64,000 bases of DNA from Pontibacter actiniarum (GTDB lineage: Bacteria; Bacteroidota; Bacteroidia; Cytophagales; Hymenobacteraceae): contig NZ_CP021235.1 of NCBI RefSeq assembly GCF_003585765.1, positions 1,860,001 to 1,924,000 on the forward strand. The letters are read 5' to 3'. A program made the position numbers and the translations under genes. The notes beneath the pieces were generated by a model. That model was not told where the DNA came from. It ran no database searches and saw only the letters and a program-made list of their open reading frames with translations. How positions within the stretch are numbered: position 1 is the stretch's first letter; each line of letters starts with the position of its first letter. Shown piece by piece: positions 44,658 to 52,893 of the stretch.

Positions 44658-45257
44658 ATGAAACAAGCAACAAAACCTGTGCACCTGCTGCTGGGGCTGT
44701 GCTTTCTGCTGCTGGCAGGCTGCGCCCCCTCTGTTCAGGTAGCCACAGACTATGACCGATCGGCTAATTTCAGCCAGTACCAGACCTTCAGTTTTTACCA
44801 GGACCGGCCCTCACAACCCCGTGATGCATCCGTTAACTTTAACGCATCGCTGGACCAGTACCTGCGCAATGCCATTCGCCAGTCGCTGGGCAACCAGGGC
44901 CTGCGCTTTGACACCTCCAACCCTGACCTGAAAGTGGCCTACGACGTGGCCGTGAACACTGAAACGGAGGTGAACACCAACTATGCGTACCCTACGGGGT
45001 TCGGCTATGGCTATAGCTACTGGTACGGTTACCGCTACAACTACGGCTTTAACCGCTTCCCTACCACCTACCGCACCATCAACCAATACAAAGAGGGAAC
45101 CGTGGTGGTGGACCTGATCAACCCCGACACCAACGAGCTGGTGTGGCGCGGCATTGGCGAGGCAGCCGTGGACATGTCGGGCGGCATAGACCAGGAGCGT
45201 GTCAACAAGATCGTATCGGAGATTCTGCAAAAGTACCCGCCTGGCAGCAACATGTAA
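44658..45257 (+). CDS. DUF4136 lipoprotein
   Basis: A 199-residue lipoprotein with signal MKQATKPVHLLLGLCFLLLA and lipobox LAGC. The mature domain is DUF4136: VATDYDRSANFSQYQTFSFY (residues ~31-50), LRNAIRQSLGNQGLRF (~73-88) and GTVVVDLINPDTNELVWRG (~150-168). A Tyr/Gly-rich loop is inserted near 113-135 (GFGYGYSYWYGYRYNYGF). DUF4136 proteins are anchored to the outer membrane and have unknown function. It follows the EF-hand gene by 76 bp and ends at a strong terminator shared with the convergent DegP-type gene. Confidence 0.88.
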   Translation: MKQATKPVHLLLGLCFLLLAGCAPSVQVATDYDRSANFSQYQTFSFYQDRPSQPRDASVNFNASLDQYLRNAIRQSLGNQGLRFDTSNPDLKVAYDVAVNTETEVNTNYAYPTGFGYGYSYWYGYRYNYGFNRFPTTYRTINQYKEGTVVVDLINPDTNELVWRGIGEAAVDMSGGIDQERVNKIVSEILQKYPPGSNM

Positions 45258-45303
45258 AACGCAGCCGAGCACTGAAAACAGTCGCTAAAGCTTGCTGCTA
45301 AAT

Positions 45304-45339
45304 AAAAAAGGCCTCTGCATTTCTGCAGAGGCCTTTTTT
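45304..45339. terminator. Bidirectional terminator between the DUF4136 and DegP-type genes
   Basis: A 16-bp perfect stem (45304-45319 with 45324-45339) and TTTC loop, with A6 and T6 runs at the base. Confidence 0.9.
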
Positions 45340-45359
45340 ACTATAAGCGTTTGTTACGC

Positions 45360-46865
45360 CTACTCCCTTCCTACAGGGTAGTAAGCCTTTAGCCCATCCG
45401 GATACACACCCTCCAAGTACACCACATCATCGTTTAAGTTGCGCAGGTAGCGCTCTGCATCCGCTGGTGTTTTTACCTCGTACCTGTCTACGCGCGTAAT
45501 GATAAAGCCATCTTTTATACCTGTATTGCGGAAGGCGCTTTTAGCTACCCCAGAGACTTTCGCACCGCCAGCTATACCCAGCTTGCTCATTTCCTGCTTG
45601 CTAACGGGCTCAAACGTGGCACCTCCAAACGTAACGGAGCTAGCCTTACTGTGCCGCACGACTTCTGTGCCGTTATTCAGGTTCTTTAAAGTGACATTCG
45701 CCGTTTTTGCGTCGTTATCGCGCAGGTAGCTCACTTTAACTTTATCGCCGGGGCGGTAGCGGGCAACCTGCTCCAGCAACTGCGAAGACTTGGCCACCGG
45801 AACACCGTTCACAGCCGTCACAACATCGCCTTCCCGCAACCCGGCCTCCTGGGCCCCGCTGCCTTCGGCTACACCGGCAATGTACACGCCGTTCAGCGTC
45901 CTGATATTATTTTCTTTGGCAAAAGCGGCGTCTATCTCCTGGATACGGGCACCAAGTAATGCACGCTGTACTTCTCCGTACTTCATCAGGTCGTCAACCA
46001 CCTTACTCACGATAGAAGAAGGCACGGCAAACGAATAGCCTGTAAAGGAGCCCGTCTGCGAGGCAATGGCCGTATTAATGCCAACTAGGTCGCCGTTCAA
46101 GTTCACCAGTGCGCCACCCGAGTTGCCCGGGTTAACAGCCGCATCCGTCTGGATAAAAGACTCCACGCTATACTGCTGGCTTGGGTTATTAGAACGGAGA
46201 ATATCGATGCTGCGGCCTTTGGCACTCACGATACCAGCCGTAACGGTTGAGGTAAGGTTCATGGGGTTACCTACGGCCAATACCCACTCGCCCACCTGCA
46301 GGTCGTCGGAGTTTCCGTAGCGCACTGTTGGCAGCCCGTCTGCCTCCACTTTCAGCAGGGCTATATCCGTAGTAGGGTCTGTGCCGACCAGCGTGGCCGT
46401 GAGTCTGCGCTTGTCGTTAAAAACAACCTCTATTTTATCCGCCTTGTCAATTACGTGATTATTGGTGACGATATACCCGTTTGTGGCAATAATCACCCCG
46501 GAGCCCGAGGCTTTCTGCGGCCCGCGCGGCTGCTGCCGCTCTCCAAACGAATCACCAAAGAAGTCGCGCAGGCGTGGGTCCATCTGGCTCCCGCCCCTAC
46601 TTGATGCAGAAGCACCGTTATACTCCGTCATGATGTGCACGACAGCCGGGGTGGCAGCTTCTGAGGCTTTCATAAAATTCAGCCCTTCCGGTACGATAGG
46701 GGTGCTGCTGCGCATCTCGCTTGTGTAACGTACCTCCGGGGTGCCGACTTTCGCCTGCAGGTAGTCTAAGGTATCACTTTCCATTAACCTGTACCCTCCC
46801 ACAGCTACGCCTCCACCCAAAATAGCCGAAAGCGTTAAGCCAGCAAATAACTGTTTAGTCTTCAT
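45360..46865 (-). CDS. degP: Do/DegP-family serine protease (HtrA-like)
   Basis: A 501-residue periplasmic protease-chaperone. An N-terminal membrane/signal helix (LFAGLTLSAILGGGVAVGG) precedes a trypsin-like domain whose triad is visible: His in IVTNNHVIDKADK, Asp in TDPTTDIALLKVE, Ser in TDAAVNPGNSGGALV. Two PDZ domains follow: LLGARIQEIDAAFAKENNI starts the first, and the second holds ITRVDRYEVKTPADAERYL. It degrades or refolds damaged envelope proteins. A His/Gly-rich insertion near the start (GASASSRGGSQ) is ordinary. It is flanked by the two EF-hand genes; the link with them is unexplained. The start ATG at 46865 was chosen (MKTKQLF). Confidence 0.95.
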   Translation of the reverse strand: MKTKQLFAGLTLSAILGGGVAVGGYRLMESDTLDYLQAKVGTPEVRYTSEMRSSTPIVPEGLNFMKASEAATPAVVHIMTEYNGASASSRGGSQMDPRLRDFFGDSFGERQQPRGPQKASGSGVIIATNGYIVTNNHVIDKADKIEVVFNDKRRLTATLVGTDPTTDIALLKVEADGLPTVRYGNSDDLQVGEWVLAVGNPMNLTSTVTAGIVSAKGRSIDILRSNNPSQQYSVESFIQTDAAVNPGNSGGALVNLNGDLVGINTAIASQTGSFTGYSFAVPSSIVSKVVDDLMKYGEVQRALLGARIQEIDAAFAKENNIRTLNGVYIAGVAEGSGAQEAGLREGDVVTAVNGVPVAKSSQLLEQVARYRPGDKVKVSYLRDNDAKTANVTLKNLNNGTEVVRHSKASSVTFGGATFEPVSKQEMSKLGIAGGAKVSGVAKSAFRNTGIKDGFIITRVDRYEVKTPADAERYLRNLNDDVVYLEGVYPDGLKAYYPVGRE

Positions 46866-47064
46866 ATAGTCTAGTAGCAAATATTTTAAAAATCTAATAG
46901 TAAGCGCGTTAAATCATCAAAACCCGCCCTTAGCCTATTTCCAAATACTGTACCAAACTTTATGCTATTTCATGATGCTGCCTTTGGCCCGGCACTTATG
47001 AAGCCTGCGGCACACCTGTTGAGTTTACAGAAGCATGTTTAAGCGGAACCTCTTTTCTGATGGC

Positions 47065-47110
47065 CGGCAAAGCAAAGGGAGCAACGTTCGCTGCTCCCTT
47101 TGCTTTGCCG
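47065..47110 (-). terminator. Terminator of EF-hand copy 2
   Basis: A perfect 19-bp stem (47065-47083 with 47092-47110) and 8-nt loop lie 20 bp after the stop. Confidence 0.82.
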
Positions 47111-47129
47111 ATGTGTATGCTCCTGTAGC

Positions 47130-47714
47130 TTACACACCATAGTACGTGTCGTAAAGGCCATACTCATTCGTATCGAGCAGGCTGTCGTCGTTTTCGTCCC
47201 AAACCCCGAAAACACCGTCGGTGTACTCGCGCTCTGCCAGCATGTTATCATTATCAGCGTCCCAGTCGTCGAACCAGCCGTTGTCGGCAAAGCCTGTGTT
47301 AAACTCGTTCTCGTCCAGGATGCCGTCGCCGCTCGTGTCCCAGTCTGCCCAGCTCTCGTTCTCCAGCCCCCAGTCGTTGGAAGCCGTCGTGAACTCGTTC
47401 TCATCCAGCTGGTTGTCGTTGTTTGCATCCCACGTGTCGAAGAAGCCGCCCATAAACTCGTTGTCGTCAAGCAGGTTATCATCGTTCTCGTCCCACTCCT
47501 CGTAGTAGTTGGTAGAGGCAAAATCAGAGTTAAACTCATCCGAATCCCAGCCATCATCCTGTGTGGCTCCTGCTGTTTCCGTACCAGCCACAATCTCCGG
47601 GTCGTTCACAGCCGTGTCTCCCACCTCTCCTGCGCAGGCGGACAGGCTTATGAGCAGGTATAAGCACAGGCCAGCCTTTACCATGAACTGTAAGTGAGTG
47701 TTAATCTTTTTCAT
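47130..47714 (-). CDS. EF-hand lipoprotein (copy 2)
   Basis: A 194-residue lipoprotein with a signal MKKINTHLQFMVKAGLCLYL and lipobox LSAC (~residues 24-27). The mature region matches copy 1 almost exactly from NSDFASTNYYEEW onward, with five EF-hand-like loops (DENDDNLLDDNE, DANNDNQLDENE, DTSGDGILDENE, DADNDNMLAERE, DENDDSLLDTNE) and the C-terminal DTYYGV. Differences cluster in the signal peptide and linker, so the two share a mature domain but not the leader. I chose the Met at 47714; an upstream Met at 47741 would lack a proper signal. Likely surface Ca2+ binding. Confidence 0.88.
   Translation of the reverse strand: MKKINTHLQFMVKAGLCLYLLISLSACAGEVGDTAVNDPEIVAGTETAGATQDDGWDSDEFNSDFASTNYYEEWDENDDNLLDDNEFMGGFFDTWDANNDNQLDENEFTTASNDWGLENESWADWDTSGDGILDENEFNTGFADNGWFDDWDADNDNMLAEREYTDGVFGVWDENDDSLLDTNEYGLYDTYYGV
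47257..47393. repeat. 137-bp segment identical (inverted) to 44318-44454
   Basis: Reverse-complement partner of the segment in EF-hand copy 1. Confidence 0.9.
47491..47534. repeat. 44-bp segment identical (inverted) to 44177-44220
   Basis: Reverse-complement partner of the segment in EF-hand copy 1. Confidence 0.85.
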
Positions 47715-47883
47715 AGCTTTTTGATTTAGTGCAACATACAACCTGAAAAAGTGTACGAAGCGCTGCTAAAGAAGTAGCTTAAAGTTGGTGAACTGCACCA
47801 TGCGAAGGATTACCTTGCTTTAAAGTATGGCAAGAGCCCTGCGAGGGAATACAACAAACTATACAAACCATCCTATAAAGCAA

Positions 47884-47913
47884 CAAAGCCTCTATACATG
47901 TATAGAGGCTTTG
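47884..47913 (-). terminator. Terminator of the PQQ sugar dehydrogenase gene
   Basis: A 30-bp perfect palindrome around 47898/47899 lies 25 bp downstream of the stop. Confidence 0.8.
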
Positions 47914-47938
47914 CTTTTGATGTGTTTTTGTTTAGAAT

Positions 47939-49087
47939 CTACTTTAAGGGGCTCAGGCGCAGAATCTTTCCGTCAGGCTGGTCCGTCAGCACGTACACTG
48001 AACCGTCCGGCGCCTGCTCAACATCGCGCACGCGTGTTGCCAAGGGGATGCGTTCTACTTCCTCTGCCTGCTCTCCGTTTACCTGCACCCGCACAATGCC
48101 GCTGCTTGTTAGCCCCCCGATAAGGGTACTCCCCTGCCACGCCGGAAACATAGCGCCCGTGTAGAAAACCATACCGGACGGGGAAATAGTAGGCGTCCAC
48201 TGTATGACGGCGTCAGCAAACGCTGGGTGGGTAGGCGGATCGGGAATATCGGTGCCGTCATAGTTTTTGCCCCAGCTTACCACAGGCCACCCGTAGTTTT
48301 TGCCGGCCGCGGGCTGGTTGAACTCGTCGCCGCCCAGAGGGCCCATTTCGGCGACCCAGAGCTTGTTAGTTTTGGGGTCTATGGCTGCGCTCTCGATGTT
48401 GCGGTGGCCGTAAGACCAGATTGCGTCCTCAGCATTCGCCTGCCCCACAAAAGGATTATCCTGCGGCACTGTCCCATCCTGGTTAATGCGCACAATCGCA
48501 CCCAGGTGGTTAGACAGGTTTTGGGCGGGCTCAAACTTAAACCGCTCGCCCAGGGTTAGCAGCACCTGCCCCTCCGGGGTGAACACGATGCGGCCCCCGA
48601 AGTGGTTGGGGCCTTCTACCTTAGGCTCCTGCCGAAAAATCACCTCAAAGTCCTGAATCTCGTTGCCGACCAGTTTGCCCCGGCCAAGCGCCGTAGAGGC
48701 GGTGTTGCTTTCTCCCGGCTCTGCAAATGAAAGGTACACCAACTGGTTCTGCTGGAAGTTCGGGTCCAGCGCGACGTCCAGAAGTCCGCCCTGTCCTTTG
48801 TCGAACACGCGCGGGGTGCCCGCAAGTGGTTCCGATAGCTTGTTGTTGGTGTCAAGTATCCTTAGTTTTCCCGTACGCTCTGTCACCAATAGCCGCTTAT
48901 CCGGCAGAAAGGCCATGCCCCAGGGGTGGGTAAGGTCTTTTGCCAGGGTTTCTACCTTTACAGTGCCAGCCTCGGTTTGCACCGTCGATTTTTGCCCGAA
49001 AGCACATTCGGCTAGCAGCATAAGCGCCAGCACTCCTGTTACGCCGCGGAGCAAGCGTGACAGCTGTGTTGTTCCTGTTGTTTTCAT
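47939..49087 (-). CDS. PQQ-dependent sugar dehydrogenase (glucose/sorbosone family)
   Basis: A 382-residue exported protein with a signal peptide (about 1-31; LLRGVTGVLALMLLAECAFG). The beta-propeller begins with LAKDLTHPWGMAFLPDKRLLVTER, the standard opening of soluble aldose sugar dehydrogenases. Conserved blocks are NHFGGRIVFTPEGQVLLTLGERF (~165-187), SYGHRNIESAAIDPKTNKLWV, HGPLGGDEFN-type (here MGPLGGDEFN) and AGKNYGWPVVSWG. It oxidises aldoses or sorbosone with PQQ as cofactor and Ca2+ as ligand. The Ca2+ requirement makes the nearby EF-hand genes of interest, but no link is shown. It is divergent from the pseudouridine synthase gene. Confidence 0.92.
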   Translation of the reverse strand: MKTTGTTQLSRLLRGVTGVLALMLLAECAFGQKSTVQTEAGTVKVETLAKDLTHPWGMAFLPDKRLLVTERTGKLRILDTNNKLSEPLAGTPRVFDKGQGGLLDVALDPNFQQNQLVYLSFAEPGESNTASTALGRGKLVGNEIQDFEVIFRQEPKVEGPNHFGGRIVFTPEGQVLLTLGERFKFEPAQNLSNHLGAIVRINQDGTVPQDNPFVGQANAEDAIWSYGHRNIESAAIDPKTNKLWVAEMGPLGGDEFNQPAAGKNYGWPVVSWGKNYDGTDIPDPPTHPAFADAVIQWTPTISPSGMVFYTGAMFPAWQGSTLIGGLTSSGIVRVQVNGEQAEEVERIPLATRVRDVEQAPDGSVYVLTDQPDGKILRLSPLK

Positions 49088-49431
49088 AGTTTTCTTTTAC
49101 TTCTTACAATCGCTTTCTAGTCTGATAACGCAGCACAAAGCCCGATGTTCAGATTTTACAGCCGCAGCAGCAACTATAACATCTTTATGTTCAACACAAA
49201 ATAACCCACAGCTCTCCCCGGCCTGCCGCCGTGCCAGGCCGTAACCGAACTCCCTGAGCCTTTCTTAGATTTTATACTTGCCTATACTTCCGAAGGCGCT
49301 AGGCAGGGCTACTTTTAAAGCAGCAGTCTGGAAAACTAAGCTGGCAAAAGCGTACTTTTGCCCTTTATCATTACAAGCCTTTGCTGCACAACGACAGTAC
49401 CGGCTGCTTTTACATTAAAAGATCACCCGAA
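49088..49431. other. 344-bp divergent intergenic region
   Basis: Holds the promoters of the sugar dehydrogenase and pseudouridine synthase genes. GGCAAAAG/CTTTTGCC (49343-49350 and 49355-49362) form a perfect 8-bp dyad over a TACTTTTG box. Nothing else is seen. Confidence 0.55.
49353..49360 (+). promoter_or_regulatory. Candidate -7 box of the pseudouridine synthase gene
   Basis: TACTTTTG fits TAnnTTTG, sits inside an 8-bp dyad and is 72 bases before the chosen ATG (49432). The -33 element is not clear. Confidence 0.4.
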
Positions 49432-50028
49432 ATGCACCGACATTTTATCATTCATAAACCGTTTGGCTACCTGAGCCAGTTTGTTTGCGATAAGAAGAAA
49501 AAGAAGCTGCTCGGCGAGCTGCACGACTTCCCGGAGGGCACCATGGCCATTGGGCGTTTGGATGAAGGCAGCGAAGGGCTGCTGCTGCTGACCACCGACG
49601 GCAAAATGAGCGAATACGTCCGCAGCAAGACGGTAGAGAAAGAATACTATGCCCAGGTAGACGGGCTGCTAACCGAGGAGGCACTGCGGAAGCTGCAACA
49701 GGGGGTAACCATTACTGTAGAGGGCACCCCCTACACCACGAAACCTTGCGCGGCTTTTAAGCTTGATCCGGCCCCGGACTTCCCGGAGCGGAGCCGCAGA
49801 ATACGGGACGACCGCCACGGCCCAACCAGCTGGGTTTCCATTACACTTACAGAAGGCAAGAACCGTCAGGTCCGGAAGATGACGGCAGCCGTTGGGTTTC
49901 CAACGCTGCGGCTGATCAGGGTACGCGTGGGAAACTTTCACCTTCGGCAATTGCCATCAGGCGCAGTAGAAGAGGTAAATGATTTCGCGATGGGTGAGTT
50001 TGTACCTGAGGGGGCACAGCATCCCTAA
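49432..50028 (+). CDS. Pseudouridine synthase (RsuA/RluE family)
   Basis: A 198-residue family member. The start MHRHFIIHKPFGYLSQF was chosen at 49432; the frame opens at 49381 with a TTG, but those residues are not conserved. The catalytic motif is AIGRLDEGSEGLLLLTTDG (around residues 37-55), with Asp in GRLD. VEKEYYAQVDGLL and WVSITLTEGKNRQVRKM (~140-156, with GKNRQVRKM typical) follow. The enzyme isomerises a uridine in rRNA; RluE modifies 23S U2457 in E. coli, but target choice is not readable here. It lacks the S4 domain of RsuA, which points to the RluE-like branch. A terminator follows. Confidence 0.9.
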   Translation: MHRHFIIHKPFGYLSQFVCDKKKKKLLGELHDFPEGTMAIGRLDEGSEGLLLLTTDGKMSEYVRSKTVEKEYYAQVDGLLTEEALRKLQQGVTITVEGTPYTTKPCAAFKLDPAPDFPERSRRIRDDRHGPTSWVSITLTEGKNRQVRKMTAAVGFPTLRLIRVRVGNFHLRQLPSGAVEEVNDFAMGEFVPEGAQHP

Positions 50029-50046
50029 GCTTGACACACGTAAAAC

Positions 50047-50089
50047 AAAGGCCGCCTTCTTGTGCCCGTGACATAAGAAGGCGGCCTTT
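50047..50089 (+). terminator. Terminator of the pseudouridine synthase gene
   Basis: A 15-bp perfect stem (50047-50061 with 50075-50089), 13-nt loop and downstream T-rich tail. Confidence 0.88.
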
Positions 50090-50288
50090 TTCTTTCCCCC
50101 CGCTGGCGGCAGTGCCTACATGCCACGGTTACACTACCATACCCGTGAGCCGGGAACATCCACCTCCAGACCTGCCTAAGCACACAATCCCCCTACTTTA
50201 GCGTATGATTAAACAATGCCACTGATAAACTGTTTAACTAAGAGCACTAAATAGCACTCATATTTGTTTTATCCTAAAGGAGAAGCTT

Positions 50289-50615
50289 ATGATCACGGTA
50301 TCCGAAAAAGCGAAAGCATACATCAGCAACCAGCTCGAAAAAGAACAGCGGAGTGCCGATACGCTCATACGTGTCGGTGTAAAGAGCGGCGGATGCTCCG
50401 GTCTGGAGTATCAGCTGGCATTCGACACTGAACGAAGGGAAGAAGATGAAGTATTTGAAAGCAATGGACTTACCATTGTAACCGATAAAATGAGCCTGTT
50501 TTACCTGCTAGGCACCGAGTTAGATTACTCGGGCGGCCTGAACGGGAAAGGGCTGTATTTCAATAATCCAAACGCATCCAGAACATGCAGTTGCGGAGAA
50601 AGTTTTGCAGTATAA
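50289..50615 (+). CDS. sufA: A-type iron-sulfur carrier protein (SufA/ErpA/IscA family)
   Basis: A 108-residue A-type scaffold/carrier. Three Cys ligands are visible: SGGCSGLEY (Cys ~36) and the C-terminal TCSCGESFAV (Cys ~101, ~103). The upstream GGAG at 50279-50282 gives a fair Shine-Dalgarno for this organism. It accepts Fe-S clusters from SufBCD and hands them to target apoproteins. It is the first gene of the suf operon, 33 bp before sufB. I name it sufA by context; sequence alone does not separate it from erpA or iscA. A separate promoter lies somewhere in the 50090-50288 gap, where I see only a weak TACTTTAG box (50194-50201). Confidence 0.92.
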   Translation: MITVSEKAKAYISNQLEKEQRSADTLIRVGVKSGGCSGLEYQLAFDTERREEDEVFESNGLTIVTDKMSLFYLLGTELDYSGGLNGKGLYFNNPNASRTCSCGESFAV

Positions 50616-50648
50616 CGCTACACTGCAAACTATTAGTATAATACAATT

Positions 50649-52103
50649 ATGGCAAAGACAATAGATAGTAACGAGTTAATCAACGAAATTGCCACCAAAG
50701 AGTACGAGTACGGCTTTGTGACGGACATTGAGATGGACGTTGCCCCAGCCGGTCTTAACGCGGAGGTGATTCGCTTTATCTCGGAGAAGAAGAACGAACC
50801 GGAGTGGCTATTGCAATGGCGGTTAAAGGGCTACAAAGCTTTTTTGAATGAAAAGATGCCCTCCTGGCAAAACTTTGAAATGCCAGCCATAGATTTCCAG
50901 GCTATTTCCTACTACGCAGCCCCTAAAAACAAGAAGAAGTACGAAAGCCTGGACGAGGTAGACCCGGAGCTGCTGGCCACGTTTGAGAAGCTGGGCATAC
51001 CGCTCAACGAGCAGAAAGTACTGGCCGGTGTAGCCGTGGATGCCGTTTTCGATAGTATTTCGGTTGCCACTACTTACAAGGAGAAGCTCAAAGAACTGGG
51101 CATTATTTTCTGCTCCATCGGGGAGGCCGTACAGGAGCACCCGGAACTGGTGCAGAAGTACCTGGGCTCGGTCGTGCCGCACTCAGACAACATTTTTGCG
51201 GCCCTCAACACCGCTGCCTTCTCTGACGGCTCCTTCGTGTACATCCCCAAAGGGGTACGCTGCCCGATGGAGCTTTCGACGTACTTCAGGATAAACACCC
51301 AGGGAACGGGGCAGTTTGAGCGCACCCTTATTATCGCCGACGAGGGCAGCTACGTTAGCTACCTGGAGGGCTGTACCGCACCGATGCGCGATGAGAACCA
51401 GCTGCATGCCGCGGTAGTGGAACTGATTGCCCTGGATAACGCCGAGATAAAGTACTCCACGGTACAGAACTGGTACCCGGGCGATAAAGAGGGCAAAGGC
51501 GGTATTTACAACTTCGTGACCAAGCGGGGGGCCTGCCGCGGTGTCAACTCCAAAATCTCCTGGACACAGGTAGAGACCGGCTCTGCCATTACCTGGAAGT
51601 ACCCCAGCGTGATCCTGCAGGGCGATAACTCCAGTGGTGAGTTTTACTCTGTGGCTGTAACCGGCAACAGGCAGATTGCCGACACCGGCACCAAAATGTA
51701 TCACCTGGGCCGCAACACCAAGAGCCGTATTATTTCGAAAGGTATTTCGGCCGGCCGCAGCAATAACAGCTATCGCGGCCTGGTGCACGTAGGCGCCAAG
51801 GCAGACAATGCCCGGAACTTTACCCAGTGCGACTCGCTGTTGATCGGAGACAGGTGCGGGGCACATACCTTCCCGTACATCGAAACCAAGAACAGCACAG
51901 CCATGGTAGAGCACGAGGCGACCACCTCCAAGATCGGTGAGGACCAGATCTTCTACCTAAACCAACGGGGCATAGACTCTGAGAAGGCGGTGGCCCTGAT
52001 CGTGAACGGCTATGCCAAGGAAGTGCTCAACCAGCTCCCGATGGAGTTTGCGGTGGAGGCACAGAAGCTATTATCAATCACGCTGGAAGGAAGCGTAGGT
52101 TAA
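50649..52103 (+). CDS. sufB: Fe-S cluster assembly protein SufB
   Basis: A 484-residue SufB, the expected length. Landmarks: [24 protein letters not shown] (~186-208), [32 protein letters not shown] (~235-270), [17 protein letters not shown] region ([16 protein letters not shown] ~297) and [19 protein letters not shown] (~390-410, containing the Cys that accepts sulfane sulfur), then [17 protein letters not shown]. It forms the SufBC2D scaffold on which clusters assemble. It starts 33 bp after sufA and ends 19 bp before sufC, consistent with a single transcript. Confidence 0.97.
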   Translation: MAKTIDSNELINEIATKEYEYGFVTDIEMDVAPAGLNAEVIRFISEKKNEPEWLLQWRLKGYKAFLNEKMPSWQNFEMPAIDFQAISYYAAPKNKKKYESLDEVDPELLATFEKLGIPLNEQKVLAGVAVDAVFDSISVATTYKEKLKELGIIFCSIGEAVQEHPELVQKYLGSVVPHSDNIFAALNTAAFSDGSFVYIPKGVRCPMELSTYFRINTQGTGQFERTLIIADEGSYVSYLEGCTAPMRDENQLHAAVVELIALDNAEIKYSTVQNWYPGDKEGKGGIYNFVTKRGACRGVNSKISWTQVETGSAITWKYPSVILQGDNSSGEFYSVAVTGNRQIADTGTKMYHLGRNTKSRIISKGISAGRSNNSYRGLVHVGAKADNARNFTQCDSLLIGDRCGAHTFPYIETKNSTAMVEHEATTSKIGEDQIFYLNQRGIDSEKAVALIVNGYAKEVLNQLPMEFAVEAQKLLSITLEGSVG

Positions 52104-52122
52104 TATTTTAAAGAGAGAGAAA

Positions 52123-52893
52123 ATGCTAAGTATAAAAAATCTGCACGCCGATGTAGAGGGCAAAAAGATTCTGAAAGGTATAAACCTGGAGATTAAACCG
52201 GGTGAAGTACACGCGATCATGGGCCCCAACGGCTCCGGCAAGAGCACATTGTCGGCTGTTTTGGCTGGCCGCGAGAACTATAACGTAACAGCGGGCGAGG
52301 TACTGTTCGAAGGCAAGGACCTGCTGGAGATGGCACCGGAAATACGCGCCCGCGAAGGCCTGTTTCTGGCCTTCCAGTACCCGATAGAAATCCCCGGCGT
52401 ATCCAACATCAATTTTCTGCGCACGGCCCTGAACGAGATAAGGGACTACAAAGGCCTGCCGCCGATGGAGGCGAAGGAGTTTCTGCGCCTGACGAAGGAG
52501 AAGCAGAAACTGGTGGAGTTTGACGCCAAGCTCATTAACCGCTCCCTGAACGAAGGCTTTTCGGGTGGCGAGAAGAAGCGCAACGAAATCCTGCAGCTGG
52601 CCATGCTGGAGCCCAAGCTCTCCATCCTCGACGAAACCGACTCCGGGCTCGACATTGACGCGCTGCGTATCGTGTCGAACGGCGTAAACAAGCTGCGCAG
52701 CCAGCACAATGCCTTTGCCATCATAACGCACTACCAGCGCCTGCTCGAGTACATCGTGCCGGATTTTGTGCACGTGCTCTACGACGGCCGCATTGTGAAG
52801 TCGGGCACTAAAGAACTGGCCCTCGAGCTGGAAGAGAAAGGCTACGACTGGCTCAAAGAATCTTATCCTGAAACTGAAAACGCACAATCATAA
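52123..52893 (+). CDS. sufC: Fe-S cluster assembly ATPase SufC
   Basis: A 256-residue ABC-type ATPase. Walker [17 protein letters not shown] (~34-49), signature [15 protein letters not shown] (~146-160), and Walker [18 protein letters not shown] (~166-182), where DETDSGLD is diagnostic of SufC (most ABC proteins have DEP). It drives conformational change in SufB-SufD by ATP hydrolysis. The stop TAA is immediately followed by the sufD ATG (no intervening base), so translation is coupled. Confidence 0.97.
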   Translation: MLSIKNLHADVEGKKILKGINLEIKPGEVHAIMGPNGSGKSTLSAVLAGRENYNVTAGEVLFEGKDLLEMAPEIRAREGLFLAFQYPIEIPGVSNINFLRTALNEIRDYKGLPPMEAKEFLRLTKEKQKLVEFDAKLINRSLNEGFSGGEKKRNEILQLAMLEPKLSILDETDSGLDIDALRIVSNGVNKLRSQHNAFAIITHYQRLLEYIVPDFVHVLYDGRIVKSGTKELALELEEKGYDWLKESYPETENAQS

